Origin: Ricordea florida
Taxonomy: Eukaryota > Cnidaria > Anthozoa > Corallimorpharia > Ricordeidae
Length of the DNA: 64,000 nt
Reading direction: 5' to 3'
Assembly: GCA_949710005.1 (NCBI GenBank)
Contig: OX453287.1
Span: forward strand, 9,807,016-9,871,015
Both the position numbers and the translations under genes were made by a program. The notes below the pieces were generated by a model. That model ran no database searches, was not told the DNA's origin, and saw only the letters and a list, made by a program, of their open reading frames with translations. Positions 1-10,042 of this stretch are shown here, piece after piece; position 1 is the stretch's first letter, and each line of letters starts with the position of its first letter.

Positions 1-906
1 TAGCAGCTTCAGGGTCTTCAATCCAAACAACTGAAAATTAAAAGGGTTTTGACCCATGTTTCCCACATAGGCATCGTTTCGCACCAAGCCAATCACAACA
101 CGCCTGGGTATTTTGCCCAAGAACAGATCGTTTCTCTGAAAGCTGGATTGTCCACTGGCAATGTTGTAGGCTTGCACATCCCCTCTTTCCAAATTGTACA
201 GGGCAGGTCTGGGGAGGCTTCCTTTCACTCTGCCTGTCATGATTTTGAGATGTTGTAGACGCACAGAATCATTGATTTTCACATATCGCACCACAAATTC
301 ACAGTCCAGGATTTGCAGTTTTTCGGCACCAGTAGTTGACAAGAGACAGAAGGCTTCATTGTGGATGTCAATGCGAATGTTCATGTTCACATCCCCCACC
401 AGGTACTTGTCTGTGTGGAACAGAGCATGAGCAGGAGTCCCTTGCATTTCAGTTGTCTTTCCACCAAGTTTGGCACAGCAGCCCCTTGACTAGCTCCTGT
501 TGTTTCCGTCAAGTTGAATTTTCCTGATTGATCAATATACCACAAGATACAAGTCAGGTACGATTGAGCACTGCCTGGGTCGTAATTCAACAGATTTTCA
601 ATGTACGCTTTGTAAGCATAAGTGTCATTTTGCTGAGTGACCAAGGTATTGTTGAGCTTGATGGACATCTGTTTGATGATGCTGTGCATGAAATTGTTGA
701 TCGGAATGCATTTCTTGTCATCCAAATCATCGCCATTGGCTTTGGTGACTTTGAGCTGGACCTTTAAATAACACTTGGATAGATCAATGTAGTCATGGGT
801 TGTTTCAATGTTAAATTCAATGGGACTGCCACGTTGAATTCTTGATTCCGGGTGATACGACTGCCAACGTCCACTCAGCACACTTGTATCCGTGGGAGGT
901 AATTCC
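1..906 (-). pseudogene. Polinton (element B) major capsid protein, main part, frameshifted and separated from its N-terminus
   Basis: Hexon-like major capsid protein of a Maverick/Polinton, read on the minus strand from 906 and running off the left edge. The N-terminal jelly-roll signature is clear: TDTSVLSGRWQSYHPES, then SPIEFNIETTHDYIDLS. The frame breaks once near 420-440 and resumes in another frame (DKYLVGDVNMNIRIDIHNEA to MGQNPFNFQL). The first 22 codons are not here but at 19662-19727, separated by an 18.8-kb insertion flanked by a 7-bp duplication. The C-terminus is outside the window. In Polintons this protein forms the double jelly-roll capsid lattice. I am confident of the family and the breaks. 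Confidence 0.85.
900..906. repeat. Target-site duplication of insertion X, left copy (taattcc)
   Basis: The 7-bp taattcc ends the left capsid segment and recurs at 19662-19668, where the other capsid segment ends. Sequence on the capsid side is coding at both places, which marks the insertion boundaries. Confidence 0.8.
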
Positions 907-1011
907 TCGCGAAGCGAGGCCGAAGGCCGAGCGTAGCGAGGTTACTAATCGTGTCGGTTCCGGTTCAGACCACGTGGCTCGCAAGCCCGAGTAAATCGAG
1001 CCGAGAGTTTT

Positions 1012-1047
1012 TATATATGTATATATATATATATATATATCTATATT
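1012..1047. repeat. (TA)n microsatellite
   Basis: Near-perfect run of alternating A and T inside repeat X. No coding potential. Confidence 0.9.
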
Positions 1048-1957
1048 TTAAAGGTGTCCGTTCGCAGGCCAGGTTACCTGGCAATAGTAACGCACTTGAG
1101 AACTGCTGAATTTCCGCCATTATTCGGTGATGCCTTTTTGAAAGTAATGGAAATTTTGTGGAAATCGATTTCACTCGTCCTGGAAGAACATCCCAGCAAG
1201 ATGATCTCCGAGATATTCAAGAAAGATTAGCTCGAGATCGTCGCCGAGTAAGTTCGAATACCGTGAAAATCAACACGGGGAGAGCACGACTCAAAGCCGG
1301 GATAGAGAAACGACAGCAGGGAGAATAACAACAGCGAAGACAACAACTGCTCGCTCCAGAAAAAGGCAAACGAAACAGCAGGGAAAAGGACTAGGAATTC
1401 AATCAAGTTAGTTTTGAATTTGAATGTATTATTGATGGAAATAGAGGACATGAGTGAACGATTACATAACGAAATATATTGGCGTAGTACATTTAGCAAA
1501 ACGACTTAGAAGGGACACCGAGTAAGAACGACTTCAACGATTGGAGATATCTCTGGAAAATAATTCTATTAGTCTAAAAACGGAATCAGAAGACGACCAA
1601 CAGATTACAAGAGAATGTAAATAGGTATTTTTCATAATAAAACGATAGCGTTTCCAGTTTGAAGTAATTCCCAACACAGAGAGTTGCAGTTGTTATAGCA
1701 ATCATTTATAACGATGTGATCTGATATCATTGCAACAGTGAAAATATTGTAAATTTTCTTGATCTAGCAGTTCTGTTAAACATTTTCAACAGAATATATA
1801 CCCTGTGTCACTATAAAGTACTGGTTCTGCAATATTATCAGTGATCAATGCGATCATTTCAAAATAAAGCAAATGTGATTACTGAATTCTGAGTAGTATT
1901 TCTCTTTGCTATATATATATGTATGTATTCTCTGATTGAAAGGCTTCAATAATATTG

Positions 1958-1962
1958 CGTAG
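1958..1962. repeat. Target-site duplication of element A, left copy (cgtag)
   Basis: cgtag directly precedes the terminal inverted repeat and recurs at 17919-17923 directly after the other repeat. A 5-bp duplication fits a retroviral-type (RVE) integrase. Confidence 0.8.
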
Positions 1963-2382
1963 AGAGAGGGAGAAAAGTACGGTTTTGAGACACAGGAATT
2001 TTGACAGGGATTTTTTAGCTTATAAGCTAAATTCGGCGAATTTTGAGCAGAGGAATTTTGTTAAGGATTTTTAGCATATAAGCTAAATTCGTCGGTTTTG
2101 TGAGCAAAGGAATTTTGCCGAGGGCTTATAAGCTAAATTCGACGGTTTTGGGGAAGGAGGGCAGAGGAATTTTGTCAAGAGCTTATAAGCTAAATTCGTT
2201 GGTTTTAGGATACAGGAATTTTGGCAAGGACTTATAAGCTAAATATGTTTTAAAACTTAACCAGAGATTTAATCAGAGATTTAATGGGTAATATTTCTCG
2301 GACAGGAAGATTAAAAATTTGAAAAATGGCTTAAAGATTTGATATTATTTACAAAAGTAATTATGGATCGGTTAAGAGATTT
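1963..2382 (+). repeat. Element A left terminal inverted repeat, 420 bp
   Basis: Begins agagagggagaaaagtacgg and matches the reverse complement of 17499-17918 at every position I compared. It ends 20 bp inside the polymerase gene, after codons for MDRLRDL. It contains five spaced copies of a gcttataagc-type palindrome (at about 2017, 2073, 2123, 2180 and 2231), each followed by taaat and separated by a ggaattttg motif. It also contains the promoter-like motif of the polymerase gene. Confidence 0.92.
2328..2338 (+). promoter_or_regulatory. Upstream motif ggcttaaagat, left TIR
   Basis: Lies 35 nt before the ATG at 2363. The same core (TTAAAGAT or TCTAAAGAT) precedes most genes of elements A and A' at nearly the same distance. 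Confidence 0.55.
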
Positions 2383-5300
2383 GAGTATAAAACAATTAAG
2401 TTCATTACTTTCGTGGTATAGAATTCGAGGTAGATCAAGAATGACTACTAGAGAAGAAAAAATACAAGCATTGAATAATATCCCCGAAGTAATTAATAAT
2501 GTTCAACAAATCGCAGATAATAGAAGAGAAATTTTTAGAGAGATAGATAATATGCCGAGGAGAAGAGCAAACCAGCCACAACTGCCTCTTCCAATACCGC
2601 AAATAAGACCAAGAAACAGGCCAAATTTACCACCCTTAAATATTCCACAACCAACTCAAATTCCAGGCACACCGCCAGGTTCACCAGATAGATATAGACC
2701 AGAAACACCGCCAGGTTCACCAGATAGATATAGGCCAGGAACACCGCCAGGCACGCCCCCATCAAATAAACCAAAAACTAAATCAAAAAGGCCTTCTCCA
2801 CCCAAACCAACACGACCGCCACCTCCAATTCCAACAAAACCTAAAAAACAAGTAATAAAAAATGAATCGGTTAAAAATACCAAACAAACCCCTTTTTTAG
2901 GAAATGTATTAAACAAGTTTTGGGATTTTGTAAAACCATATATTCCAGAAAAAGTAAAAAATAAAACAGAGGAACTAGCTAAAAATTTTATAGATAGATA
3001 TAAAAAAGCGAATGAAATAAACCAACCTAAAAATCGGCCAAAACAAACAAAATCAAAAAGAGATTACGAGAAGGAGGGAGCAAGGCCAAAAACAAAAAGG
3101 CAGAAAGAAGAAGAATTAATTATCAAAGAAAATGTGAGAAAATTCAAAAATGGCTATTTGAAGCAACACACTATAGATGGGAAAAAAGGATATACTATTG
3201 AAGAATTCATGAAAAAAATAAAACCAAAGGTTATAGATATTATTAATAAGGATAAGAAACCAAAAAAGGTTAAGGTTATACTATCATCCAAGTTTGTAAA
3301 ATCTGCAAATAATCAAATTGCAGAACAGGTTGAAAAATACTTTCACGCTAAACCAAAAATAATTACAGAGGCAAGCGATTTGTCAAAAGAATATGATGAT
3401 ATAATTAAAAATATGCTTGATGAGGTTGAAAGATTTCACGAAAATACAGATTCTGGTGTTTTTGAATTTGATTCAGTAGTAAGATTTGATCTTGGTATAG
3501 CGCCTTACACAGTTACTTCTGGGAGTTCATATATACCAACGCCAGAAAGATTAGCAGCAAAAAAAGCTACTATTAACATACAAAATAAGTGCGAAGATTG
3601 TGGTCAATTTTCATTAACAGAGGCGGTGTTTCCAAGAAAACATCATAGAGAGAGGGTAAATAATGAATTGTTGGAAAATTGTAAAAAATTAAACTTTTCT
3701 GGTATAGAAGGCGCAATGAAATTAAAAGATTTTGCCAAGTTTGAAAAACAAAACCCATATCCAGTTAATGTATTGAAATATGACGAAGAAGCTGATAAAA
3801 TATATACTGCGAGATTAAGCGATAAATGTTATTGCAAGAAAGAAGAAAAATGTAAGAATTGCGGCTGTATGAAAAAAGAGTGTAAGAAAAAACAGAAATG
3901 TGAGAAAAAAGACTGCACAAAACACGAATGCGAAGAATGCGGATGTAAGAAATGTGATTGCAATAATTATGAATGCAAGTTATGTGATTGTAAATTTATA
4001 ACATTACTTTTAATAAATAATGGCGAGAAAACCCACTATATTTTAGTAAATAATGTTAGCAGACTTTTATCATCTGAAATTGACAAAAATAAGAACAAAA
4101 AACATTTCTGTTTTAGATGTTTTAACTCATTTTATGATAAAAGGATTTTGCAAGAACACAAAGAATACTGCGATTCACACGGTGAAGTTAAAATCAAAAT
4201 GCCTAGGAATGAAGATGGCAGCCCAAAATTTATTTACTTTAAAAATTTTAAAAATAAAATGCGACACCCTTTTGTTATTTGTGTAGATTTTGAAGGTCAA
4301 CTAATACCAATACATACTTGTTCGCCAAACGAAATTAAAAGCTTTACAAAAAATTACCAAATGCATAAAGCATCGGGATTCTGCTATTATATTAAATGTT
4401 TCGATGAAAGTATATTGCCAAATGATTTTAAAATCTGCGTGAATTATACCGCAAAATCCGATGACGAGGATGTCGCGCAGATATTTACAGAATATTTAGA
4501 AAGAGATGTTAGGAAAATTTTTAGGCTAATAGAAGAAAAAAAGGAAACTTTTAAAGTTTATGATAAAAAGAATATGCCAGAAATGGATAAAAAAGATTAT
4601 GAAAATGCAACTCATTGTCATATATGTGAGCGCAAATTTTCTGAAAGTGAAGAAGAAGAAGATTTTAAAAAAGTAATAGATCATTGTCATCTTACTGGAA
4701 AATATAGGGGAGCGGCGCATAATATTTGTAACTTAAAATATGTGATTCCCAAATTCATTCCAGTAGTAATTCATAATCTGTCGGGGTATGACTCTCATCT
4801 ATTCATTAAGAATCTTGGCAAAACAAAGGGTGAAATGAGCTGCTTAGCCAACACCGATGAAAAGTATATTAGTTTCTCAAAGAAAATTTTAATTAATTAT
4901 GATTGCGATCACGATCACGATCATAATTGCGACGAGGACGAAGATGAAAACGAAAAGCCCATTACTAGAACAATAAGATTCATTGATTCTTATAAATTTA
5001 TGCAATTCTCTCTTAGTGGATTGGTCGACAATCTTACAAAATGTGGAAAATGCGAGTCATGCAAACCAGGAAAATGTTTGAAAAGATTTATAAAAGATGG
5101 AAAGATTATTACTTTTAATGGCGTTGGTAATTGCGATCAATGTAAGAATTGCAAGTTATTAGGAAGTATGTGTTTTTCTCCAATAGATAAAAATATGGCG
5201 GTAACTAAAAAACATTTCACAGGAGAAAAGTTAAAACTATTGTTGAGAAAGGGTGTGTTCCCTTATGATTATTTTGATCGAATTGATAAACTTAATGAAA

Positions 5301-6943
5301 CAGAAATTCCGCCAAAGGAAGCATTTAAATCAATTCTTAATAATCAAGATATTTCGGATGAAGATTATGAACACGCTAAAAAGGTGTGGGAAACATTTGA
5401 CATGAAAACAATGAGAGATTATCATGATTTATATCTAAAAACAGATGTATTACAGCTAGCCGATGTATTTGAGAACTTTAGGGATGTATGTATTGGTAAT
5501 TATAGTTTAGATCCCGCCCATTATTTTACATCGCCGGGATTATCTTGGGACGCAATGTTAAAATTAACTAAAGTTAGTTTGGAGTTGTTTACAGACGTTA
5601 ATATGCTGCTTTTTATTGAGAAAGGGATTAGAGGTGGAACATCCCAAGTATCAAAAAGATATGCTAAAGCTAATAACCCCTATATGACAGATTTTGAAAT
5701 AAATAAACTTATAAGTTATATTATTTATCTTGACGCAAATAACTTATATGGGGCCGCAATGAGCAAGAAATTACCAAAACGAGGATTTAAATGGATTCCA
5801 AATGAAGAGCTTGAAAATTGGAGAGATATACCTTGTATAGTTGAGGTTGATTTGGAATACCCAAAAAATCTTCATGATAGTCATAAAGATCTACCTTTAG
5901 CTCCAGAAAAACTTACTGTTAATAAAGTTAAGAAATTAATACCAAACCTATTTGATAAGAAAAGATATGTAGTTCATCATGAAACTCTAAAATTTTATGA
6001 AAAACAAGGATTAAAAATAACAAAGATTCATAAGGGAATTAAATTTCAAGAGTCTAAGTGGTTACAAACTTACATCGATCGGAATACTGAATTGAGAAAA
6101 CATGCGAAAAACGACTTTGAAAAAGATTTCTTCAAACTTATGAATAACTCCGTATTTGGCAAAACAATGGAAAATATGAGAAAAAGGATAGACGTTAGAT
6201 TAGTTAATAATATAGAATCGGCTAAAAAATTAATAAGAAAACCGAACTTTAATCATTTTACTATCTTTTCTGAGGATCTAGCCGCCATAAATATGAAGAA
6301 AACAGAAATAAGATTTAATAAACCGGTTTATGTGGGGTTTTCCATTTTGGATCTAAGTAAACAAATAATGTATGACTTTCATTATAATTATATTAAAGAG
6401 AAATATGGTGAAAAAGCTGAATTACTTATGACTGATACTGATAGCCTTGTATATAATATAGAAACAGAGGATTTCTATGAAGATATAAGGCTAGATGTTA
6501 GGGAAAAGTTTGACACTAGCAACTATCCAAAAAACCACAAATCTGGTATTTGGGACGATGAAAACAAAAAAGTAATTGGCAAGTTCAAAGATGAGTTTGG
6601 CGGAAGTATACCTACAGAATTTGTGGGTTTGGGAGCTAAACAATATGCATTATTAATGGACAATGGCAAAGAGATAAAGAAGAATAAAGGAACAAAGAAA
6701 TTAGTTGTTAAGAAAACAATAAGTTTTAATGATTTTAAAAATTGTTTGAATACTAAAGAACCACAAATGAGATTGCAAAATTTAATCGGATCAAAACTAC
6801 ACGATATTTACACAAAAACAGTTAATAAAAAAGCGCTATCTGCTTATGACGATAAGAGAATCATTCAAAAAGATGGAATACATACTCTTCCATATGGCCA
6901 TTATCTTACCAAAACAGAATTGGGCGGCAACACAGTATCATAA
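2363..6943 (+). CDS. Family B DNA polymerase, protein-primed type, with embedded HNH-like motif
   Basis: Predicted 1526 aa replicative polymerase of element A. I start at the ATG at 2363 because the motif at 2328 lies 35 nt upstream and the other TIR's gene uses the same ATG. Order: SAP-like helix pair (about 1-45); proline-rich linker (about 65-165); lysine-rich region; Cys-rich cluster (about 490-545, several CxxC); exonuclease motif I VDFEG (about 642); a CHIC...DHCHLTGKYRGAAHNICN zinc/HNH motif (about 752-793); exonuclease II HNLSGYD (about 805); exonuclease III YLKTD (about 1025); polymerase A LDANNLYG (about 1125); B NNSVFGK (about 1262); C DTDS (about 1357). All catalytic motifs are present. 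The 3' end overlaps the convergent integrase by 43 bp. The family is well represented in invertebrate mobile and viral elements. Confidence 0.9.
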   Translation: MDRLRDLSIKQLSSLLSWYRIRGRSRMTTREEKIQALNNIPEVINNVQQIADNRREIFREIDNMPRRRANQPQLPLPIPQIRPRNRPNLPPLNIPQPTQIPGTPPGSPDRYRPETPPGSPDRYRPGTPPGTPPSNKPKTKSKRPSPPKPTRPPPPIPTKPKKQVIKNESVKNTKQTPFLGNVLNKFWDFVKPYIPEKVKNKTEELAKNFIDRYKKANEINQPKNRPKQTKSKRDYEKEGARPKTKRQKEEELIIKENVRKFKNGYLKQHTIDGKKGYTIEEFMKKIKPKVIDIINKDKKPKKVKVILSSKFVKSANNQIAEQVEKYFHAKPKIITEASDLSKEYDDIIKNMLDEVERFHENTDSGVFEFDSVVRFDLGIAPYTVTSGSSYIPTPERLAAKKATINIQNKCEDCGQFSLTEAVFPRKHHRERVNNELLENCKKLNFSGIEGAMKLKDFAKFEKQNPYPVNVLKYDEEADKIYTARLSDKCYCKKEEKCKNCGCMKKECKKKQKCEKKDCTKHECEECGCKKCDCNNYECKLCDCKFITLLLINNGEKTHYILVNNVSRLLSSEIDKNKNKKHFCFRCFNSFYDKRILQEHKEYCDSHGEVKIKMPRNEDGSPKFIYFKNFKNKMRHPFVICVDFEGQLIPIHTCSPNEIKSFTKNYQMHKASGFCYYIKCFDESILPNDFKICVNYTAKSDDEDVAQIFTEYLERDVRKIFRLIEEKKETFKVYDKKNMPEMDKKDYENATHCHICERKFSESEEEEDFKKVIDHCHLTGKYRGAAHNICNLKYVIPKFIPVVIHNLSGYDSHLFIKNLGKTKGEMSCLANTDEKYISFSKKILINYDCDHDHDHNCDEDEDENEKPITRTIRFIDSYKFMQFSLSGLVDNLTKCGKCESCKPGKCLKRFIKDGKIITFNGVGNCDQCKNCKLLGSMCFSPIDKNMAVTKKHFTGEKLKLLLRKGVFPYDYFDRIDKLNETEIPPKEAFKSILNNQDISDEDYEHAKKVWETFDMKTMRDYHDLYLKTDVLQLADVFENFRDVCIGNYSLDPAHYFTSPGLSWDAMLKLTKVSLELFTDVNMLLFIEKGIRGGTSQVSKRYAKANNPYMTDFEINKLISYIIYLDANNLYGAAMSKKLPKRGFKWIPNEELENWRDIPCIVEVDLEYPKNLHDSHKDLPLAPEKLTVNKVKKLIPNLFDKKRYVVHHETLKFYEKQGLKITKIHKGIKFQESKWLQTYIDRNTELRKHAKNDFEKDFFKLMNNSVFGKTMENMRKRIDVRLVNNIESAKKLIRKPNFNHFTIFSEDLAAINMKKTEIRFNKPVYVGFSILDLSKQIMYDFHYNYIKEKYGEKAELLMTDTDSLVYNIETEDFYEDIRLDVREKFDTSNYPKNHKSGIWDDENKKVIGKFKDEFGGSIPTEFVGLGAKQYALLMDNGKEIKKNKGTKKLVVKKTISFNDFKNCLNTKEPQMRLQNLIGSKLHDIYTKTVNKKALSAYDDKRIIQKDGIHTLPYGHYLTKTELGGNTVS

Positions 6944-7878
6944 GGAATAACTTGTAATTCTTCCCTTACAAATCCTCGACGCGGCCCGGCAATTAAATAA
7001 TATAAAACCGGTTGATTGGATGAAATAACACTTCTGGAGATATCATAAACTTTGATACTCCAAATAGGATCAGTAGCCCGTCTTCTTTCTCCGCCTTCAA
7101 GTTCACCCGATGATAATAAATATCTAACTTTAACAATAGGCGGCAATCTAACCTCATCAAGCCCCACCGCGCGTTTATAATTTTTAGTTTCAATATCAAT
7201 CCTTTTCAGTTTTATAGCCTCATCAGGCTCTTTACCGGTTATTCTCATAAGTGTATTATTCAAGGTTTTTAGAATAGCTGGTAATCTTTTCACCCATACA
7301 CGCGATCGATCATCACTAATCATTTCCTGCGCATATTGATGACTAAATAATCTTTCTCCTAATATTCTATTTGCATTTTCCACAAATGCTTGGGCTCTAT
7401 GATTACCAGCTTCACTTCTTTGTATTCTCACATTATGGTAATTCATGAGTTTACTAACTTCACCCATAAATTCTTTTCCAGGATCAACCATTAATGTTTT
7501 AGGGTATTTCAATCTTCTAGAATATATTTTCTTAAAAGCTTCTGATATCTCTTGACTTTCTTTTGAGGTTAATGCTTCAGCATCTTTATATCTCGAGGCG
7601 ATATCAACCGCAACTAACGCATATTTATATGTTTTTCTTCCAACTCTATCATGCGGTAAAAATAATAAATCTGCTTGGTGAATCTGATTGGGTTTATCCA
7701 CAGTCCAGTGCGGTCTAGGTATATATTTAGGCGAAGGTAGATAGATTTGCCATATTGCTTGTTTTTCCAACCATTGTTTTGCATCATTTTCACTTACTTT
7801 CGCTTTCTCAGCTAATTTAGGAATTGCAGAATATCCTTTCCAATACCCTTCAACCGAATAATATATTTTTGACATCAT
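6901..7878 (-). CDS. RVE-family (retroviral-type) integrase of element A
   Basis: 325 aa from the ATG at 7878 (MMSKIYYS). An N-terminal helical region (WLEKQAIWQIY) precedes the RVE core. Catalytic acidic residues are visible as QADLLF, MVDPGKEF and AFVENANR, with 34 residues between the last two. The C-terminal part resembles an SH3-like DNA-binding tail (VKVRYL...RRRATDPIWS), with no chromodomain, unlike element B. It inserts the linear element DNA, consistent with the 5-bp target duplication. It is convergent with the polymerase and divergent from the gene at 7910. A damaged ortholog is at 42759-43762. Confidence 0.92.
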   Translation of the reverse strand: MMSKIYYSVEGYWKGYSAIPKLAEKAKVSENDAKQWLEKQAIWQIYLPSPKYIPRPHWTVDKPNQIHQADLLFLPHDRVGRKTYKYALVAVDIASRYKDAEALTSKESQEISEAFKKIYSRRLKYPKTLMVDPGKEFMGEVSKLMNYHNVRIQRSEAGNHRAQAFVENANRILGERLFSHQYAQEMISDDRSRVWVKRLPAILKTLNNTLMRITGKEPDEAIKLKRIDIETKNYKRAVGLDEVRLPPIVKVRYLLSSGELEGGERRRATDPIWSIKVYDISRSVISSNQPVLYYLIAGPRRGFVREELQVIPYDTVLPPNSVLVR

Positions 7879-7889
7879 TTTAAAAATAA

Positions 7890-7904
7890 ACAAGTATCTT
7901 ATAA
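7890..7904. promoter_or_regulatory. Shared element aagtatcttataaat, divergent intergenic region
   Basis: This 15-mer lies between the divergent integrase and the gene at 7910 and is repeated at about 8114-8128 just before the capsid gene. It contains a TATAA core. A similar atcttattttataaat sits between the divergent integrase and capsid genes of element A'. Confidence 0.4.
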
Positions 7905-7909
7905 ATCAA

Positions 7910-8104
7910 ATGATGCCGGAAGAAGAAAAAATAAAATTTACCGAATACCAAATTAATCTTATGAAAAAAATTATTAGAAAAAAAATTCTATATATGGAAG
8001 ATGGCGATCAAATTTTTAATGTTTTAATTTTAATTCCTGAGGCGAGAGAAGGTTTATTAAAACATATTTCCAAGTTAGAAAAAAATAGAACAACTCAGGT
8101 TTAA
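7910..8104 (+). CDS. Small hypothetical protein, 64 aa
   Basis: Short charged helical protein (YQINLMKKIIRKKILYMED). It lies between the integrase and the capsid gene and has its own upstream aagtatcttataaat element 6 bp before the start. No homolog was recognised, and element A' lacks it: there the integrase and capsid genes directly abut. Function unknown. Coding status is supported by position, spacing and the upstream element only. Confidence 0.5.
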   Translation: MMPEEEKIKFTEYQINLMKKIIRKKILYMEDGDQIFNVLILIPEAREGLLKHISKLEKNRTTQV

Positions 8105-8133
8105 AGGTTAACTAAAGTATCTTATAAATTACA

Positions 8134-9375
8134 ATGACGTCTGAAAAAATTAATCCAAACAGAATTCCCAAAGAACCATTTGGTTTGAAAGCAGAATCAA
8201 CATTGAATCGAATTACTCTCAATCCATCCACAGCCAGTCCAGGAGAAACATTATACATAAATATTCCAAAACTTTCTGAGAATTTAGTGATTGTGCCCGG
8301 AAGTGTATCTCTTCTATTTGATTTAGATGTTGAGGGGCATGCGAATAACACAGTTGTGAATAATGTGGGCCGTAATCTTGTAACCAGACTGAAAGTTCTT
8401 TTTGGAGGAGAAACATTGCAAGATACTCAAAGATATGATTTATTTCAAACATATCACGATTTATTCTTAACTGAAGAAGAGCGCGGAGATAGATTAAAAC
8501 AAGGTATTTCTTCGTTAAATATTAGAAAACTTAGAACAAAAGCTGGAGATGCAAAAACACAAGATGTAAAAGAAGTTGCTCTAGCTAATGTTCATGGTTC
8601 AAAGTATAGAATACCAATAAATCATCCTATTCTAAACGATCATGGCGTTTTTTATCCGAAAGCGTTGGAAAATCATCTTATATTTGAGCTTACACTTGCC
8701 CCGATCAATAATATTCTTATTTATTCTGATACAACTAAAGCACCATCATATTCAATCAAAAACTTAGAGTTAGAATATTCTTCAATTTCTAGTGAATACT
8801 TAGCTCGCGAGGCACAAGCAACTTATCAAGTTGGTAAAGGATTCTTTTATGAAAATATTACCTTACACAAAACTTTTACATTTTCCATTGGTGGTGATGG
8901 TGTTATTAATCAGCATATTAATTTACCGAGAAGATCAATGACTGGGGTATTATTTTTGTTTTTATTGCCTCAAGCTGCAGGAGCAAGGGATTCTGAAAAT
9001 TTTTATAATCCAGGCATATCTTCAGTTGAAATTGATGTTGATGGCGTACCAAATAGAATATACTCTAGAGGAATGATTCCGTCTGATCTTTGGGAATCCG
9101 TGAAAAAAAGATTTCACCGGGATGATGGTTTACAAATTTCATTGAAAGAAAAAGAATTTTACGCGGATAAGTTTGCTCTTTGGGTTGATACTAGAACTCA
9201 TCCAGATAATGGTATTCATGGCGGAGGACTTGCTCTAAATAATACGCACGATGGCGTAAAAATAGAAATTAAAAGGAAACAAAGCGGATCTGGAACCGTA
9301 ACTTGTCATATGTTTGTTGTAGCAGATGCAATGATGGAGATTATGAATTCAAGTTTGAGATCAATTAAGTACTGA
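8134..9375 (+). CDS. Candidate major capsid protein of element A
   Basis: 413 aa. It belongs to a family I recognise from repeated virus-like elements in cnidarian genomes, always next to the ATPase that follows here. The conserved block runs IPREPFGLKA-like start, VPGSVSLLFDLDVEG, NNVGRNLVTRLKVLFGGETL, QRYDLFQTYHDLFL, then DHGVFYPKAL and FELTLAP. The strand-rich composition and length suit a jelly-roll capsid subunit, but the fold is inferred and the protein does not look like the hexon-type capsid of element B. The neighbour at 41465-42730 is a clear homolog with the same motifs. The upstream gap carries the aagtatcttataaat element. Confidence 0.75.
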   Translation: MTSEKINPNRIPKEPFGLKAESTLNRITLNPSTASPGETLYINIPKLSENLVIVPGSVSLLFDLDVEGHANNTVVNNVGRNLVTRLKVLFGGETLQDTQRYDLFQTYHDLFLTEEERGDRLKQGISSLNIRKLRTKAGDAKTQDVKEVALANVHGSKYRIPINHPILNDHGVFYPKALENHLIFELTLAPINNILIYSDTTKAPSYSIKNLELEYSSISSEYLAREAQATYQVGKGFFYENITLHKTFTFSIGGDGVINQHINLPRRSMTGVLFLFLLPQAAGARDSENFYNPGISSVEIDVDGVPNRIYSRGMIPSDLWESVKKRFHRDDGLQISLKEKEFYADKFALWVDTRTHPDNGIHGGGLALNNTHDGVKIEIKRKQSGSGTVTCHMFVVADAMMEIMNSSLRSIKY

Positions 9376-9376
9376 G

Positions 9377-9387
9377 AATCTAAAAAC
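9377..9387 (+). promoter_or_regulatory. Upstream motif aatctaaaaac
   Basis: 34 nt before the ATG at 9411. That distance matches other genes of the element and favours 9411 over the ATG at 9396 as the ATPase start. Confidence 0.45.
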
Positions 9388-9410
9388 ATAATGTTATGAT
9401 ACAAAAAATC

Positions 9411-10037
9411 ATGGAAGATTTACGAGATAAAATACCATTCCATTGTATTATAACAGGACCAACAAATTGTGGAAAAACAAAGTACTTAATTGAACAGCTC
9501 CGTGGTCCTTTCCGGAAAGTTTTTGAATATATTGTGTTAATTTGTCCAACCTATTCTAAAAATAAAACTTATCATAATTTTGCTCTAGGAGATGAACATT
9601 TTTATGTATTATCGCCAGATGCAAGTAATGTAGATGAGATTAATGAATTGTTAAATGATTGTCAAACTTTATTCTCTGGAACAAATACACTAATAATTTT
9701 AGATGATTGTGCTGTTTCGAATGATCTGAAGAAAAGATCTAATAAATTTATAGATTTAGCATTTTCCGGAAGACATCATGGTTTATCAATGTGGGTTTTA
9801 ACCCAGCAATTAACATCTATTGCAAAACCATTCAGGGAAAATGTAGCATGCGTTGTTACTTTCCATAATCCATCACAGAAAGGTATGAAAATGTTTTTTG
9901 AAGATTATGGTGGTGATTTGGATTATGAATTAGGTAAAAAGTTTATGCATCTCCTGAAAACAGAAAAATATTCTAGGTTGTGTTTGAGTTTGCGATACCC
10001 ATTTAATTGCTATTTAGAGATTCCCGAAGCGATTTAA
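9411..10037 (+). CDS. Genome-packaging ATPase, A32/FtsK-HerA-like
   Basis: 208 aa from the ATG at 9411 (MEDLRDKIPF, matching the MNELRDKIPF start of the homolog in A'). Walker A is GPTNCGKTKYL near the N-terminus and Walker B is NTLIILDDCA. The signature RSNKFIDLAFSGRHHGLSM and TQQLTSIAKPFRENVACV (sensor and arginine-finger region) follow. The family pumps DNA into preformed capsids in large DNA viruses, Polintons and virophages. The gene directly follows the capsid gene. No break was seen, in contrast to the frameshifted copy at 40859-41462. Confidence 0.9.
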   Translation: MEDLRDKIPFHCIITGPTNCGKTKYLIEQLRGPFRKVFEYIVLICPTYSKNKTYHNFALGDEHFYVLSPDASNVDEINELLNDCQTLFSGTNTLIILDDCAVSNDLKKRSNKFIDLAFSGRHHGLSMWVLTQQLTSIAKPFRENVACVVTFHNPSQKGMKMFFEDYGGDLDYELGKKFMHLLKTEKYSRLCLSLRYPFNCYLEIPEAI

Positions 10038-10042
10038 CAAAG

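Noticed and set aside
2535-2916. Long minus-strand ORFs opposite the polymerase N-terminus
   Set aside because: They are the antisense of the proline-rich linker; composition is low-complexity and no homolog is recognised.
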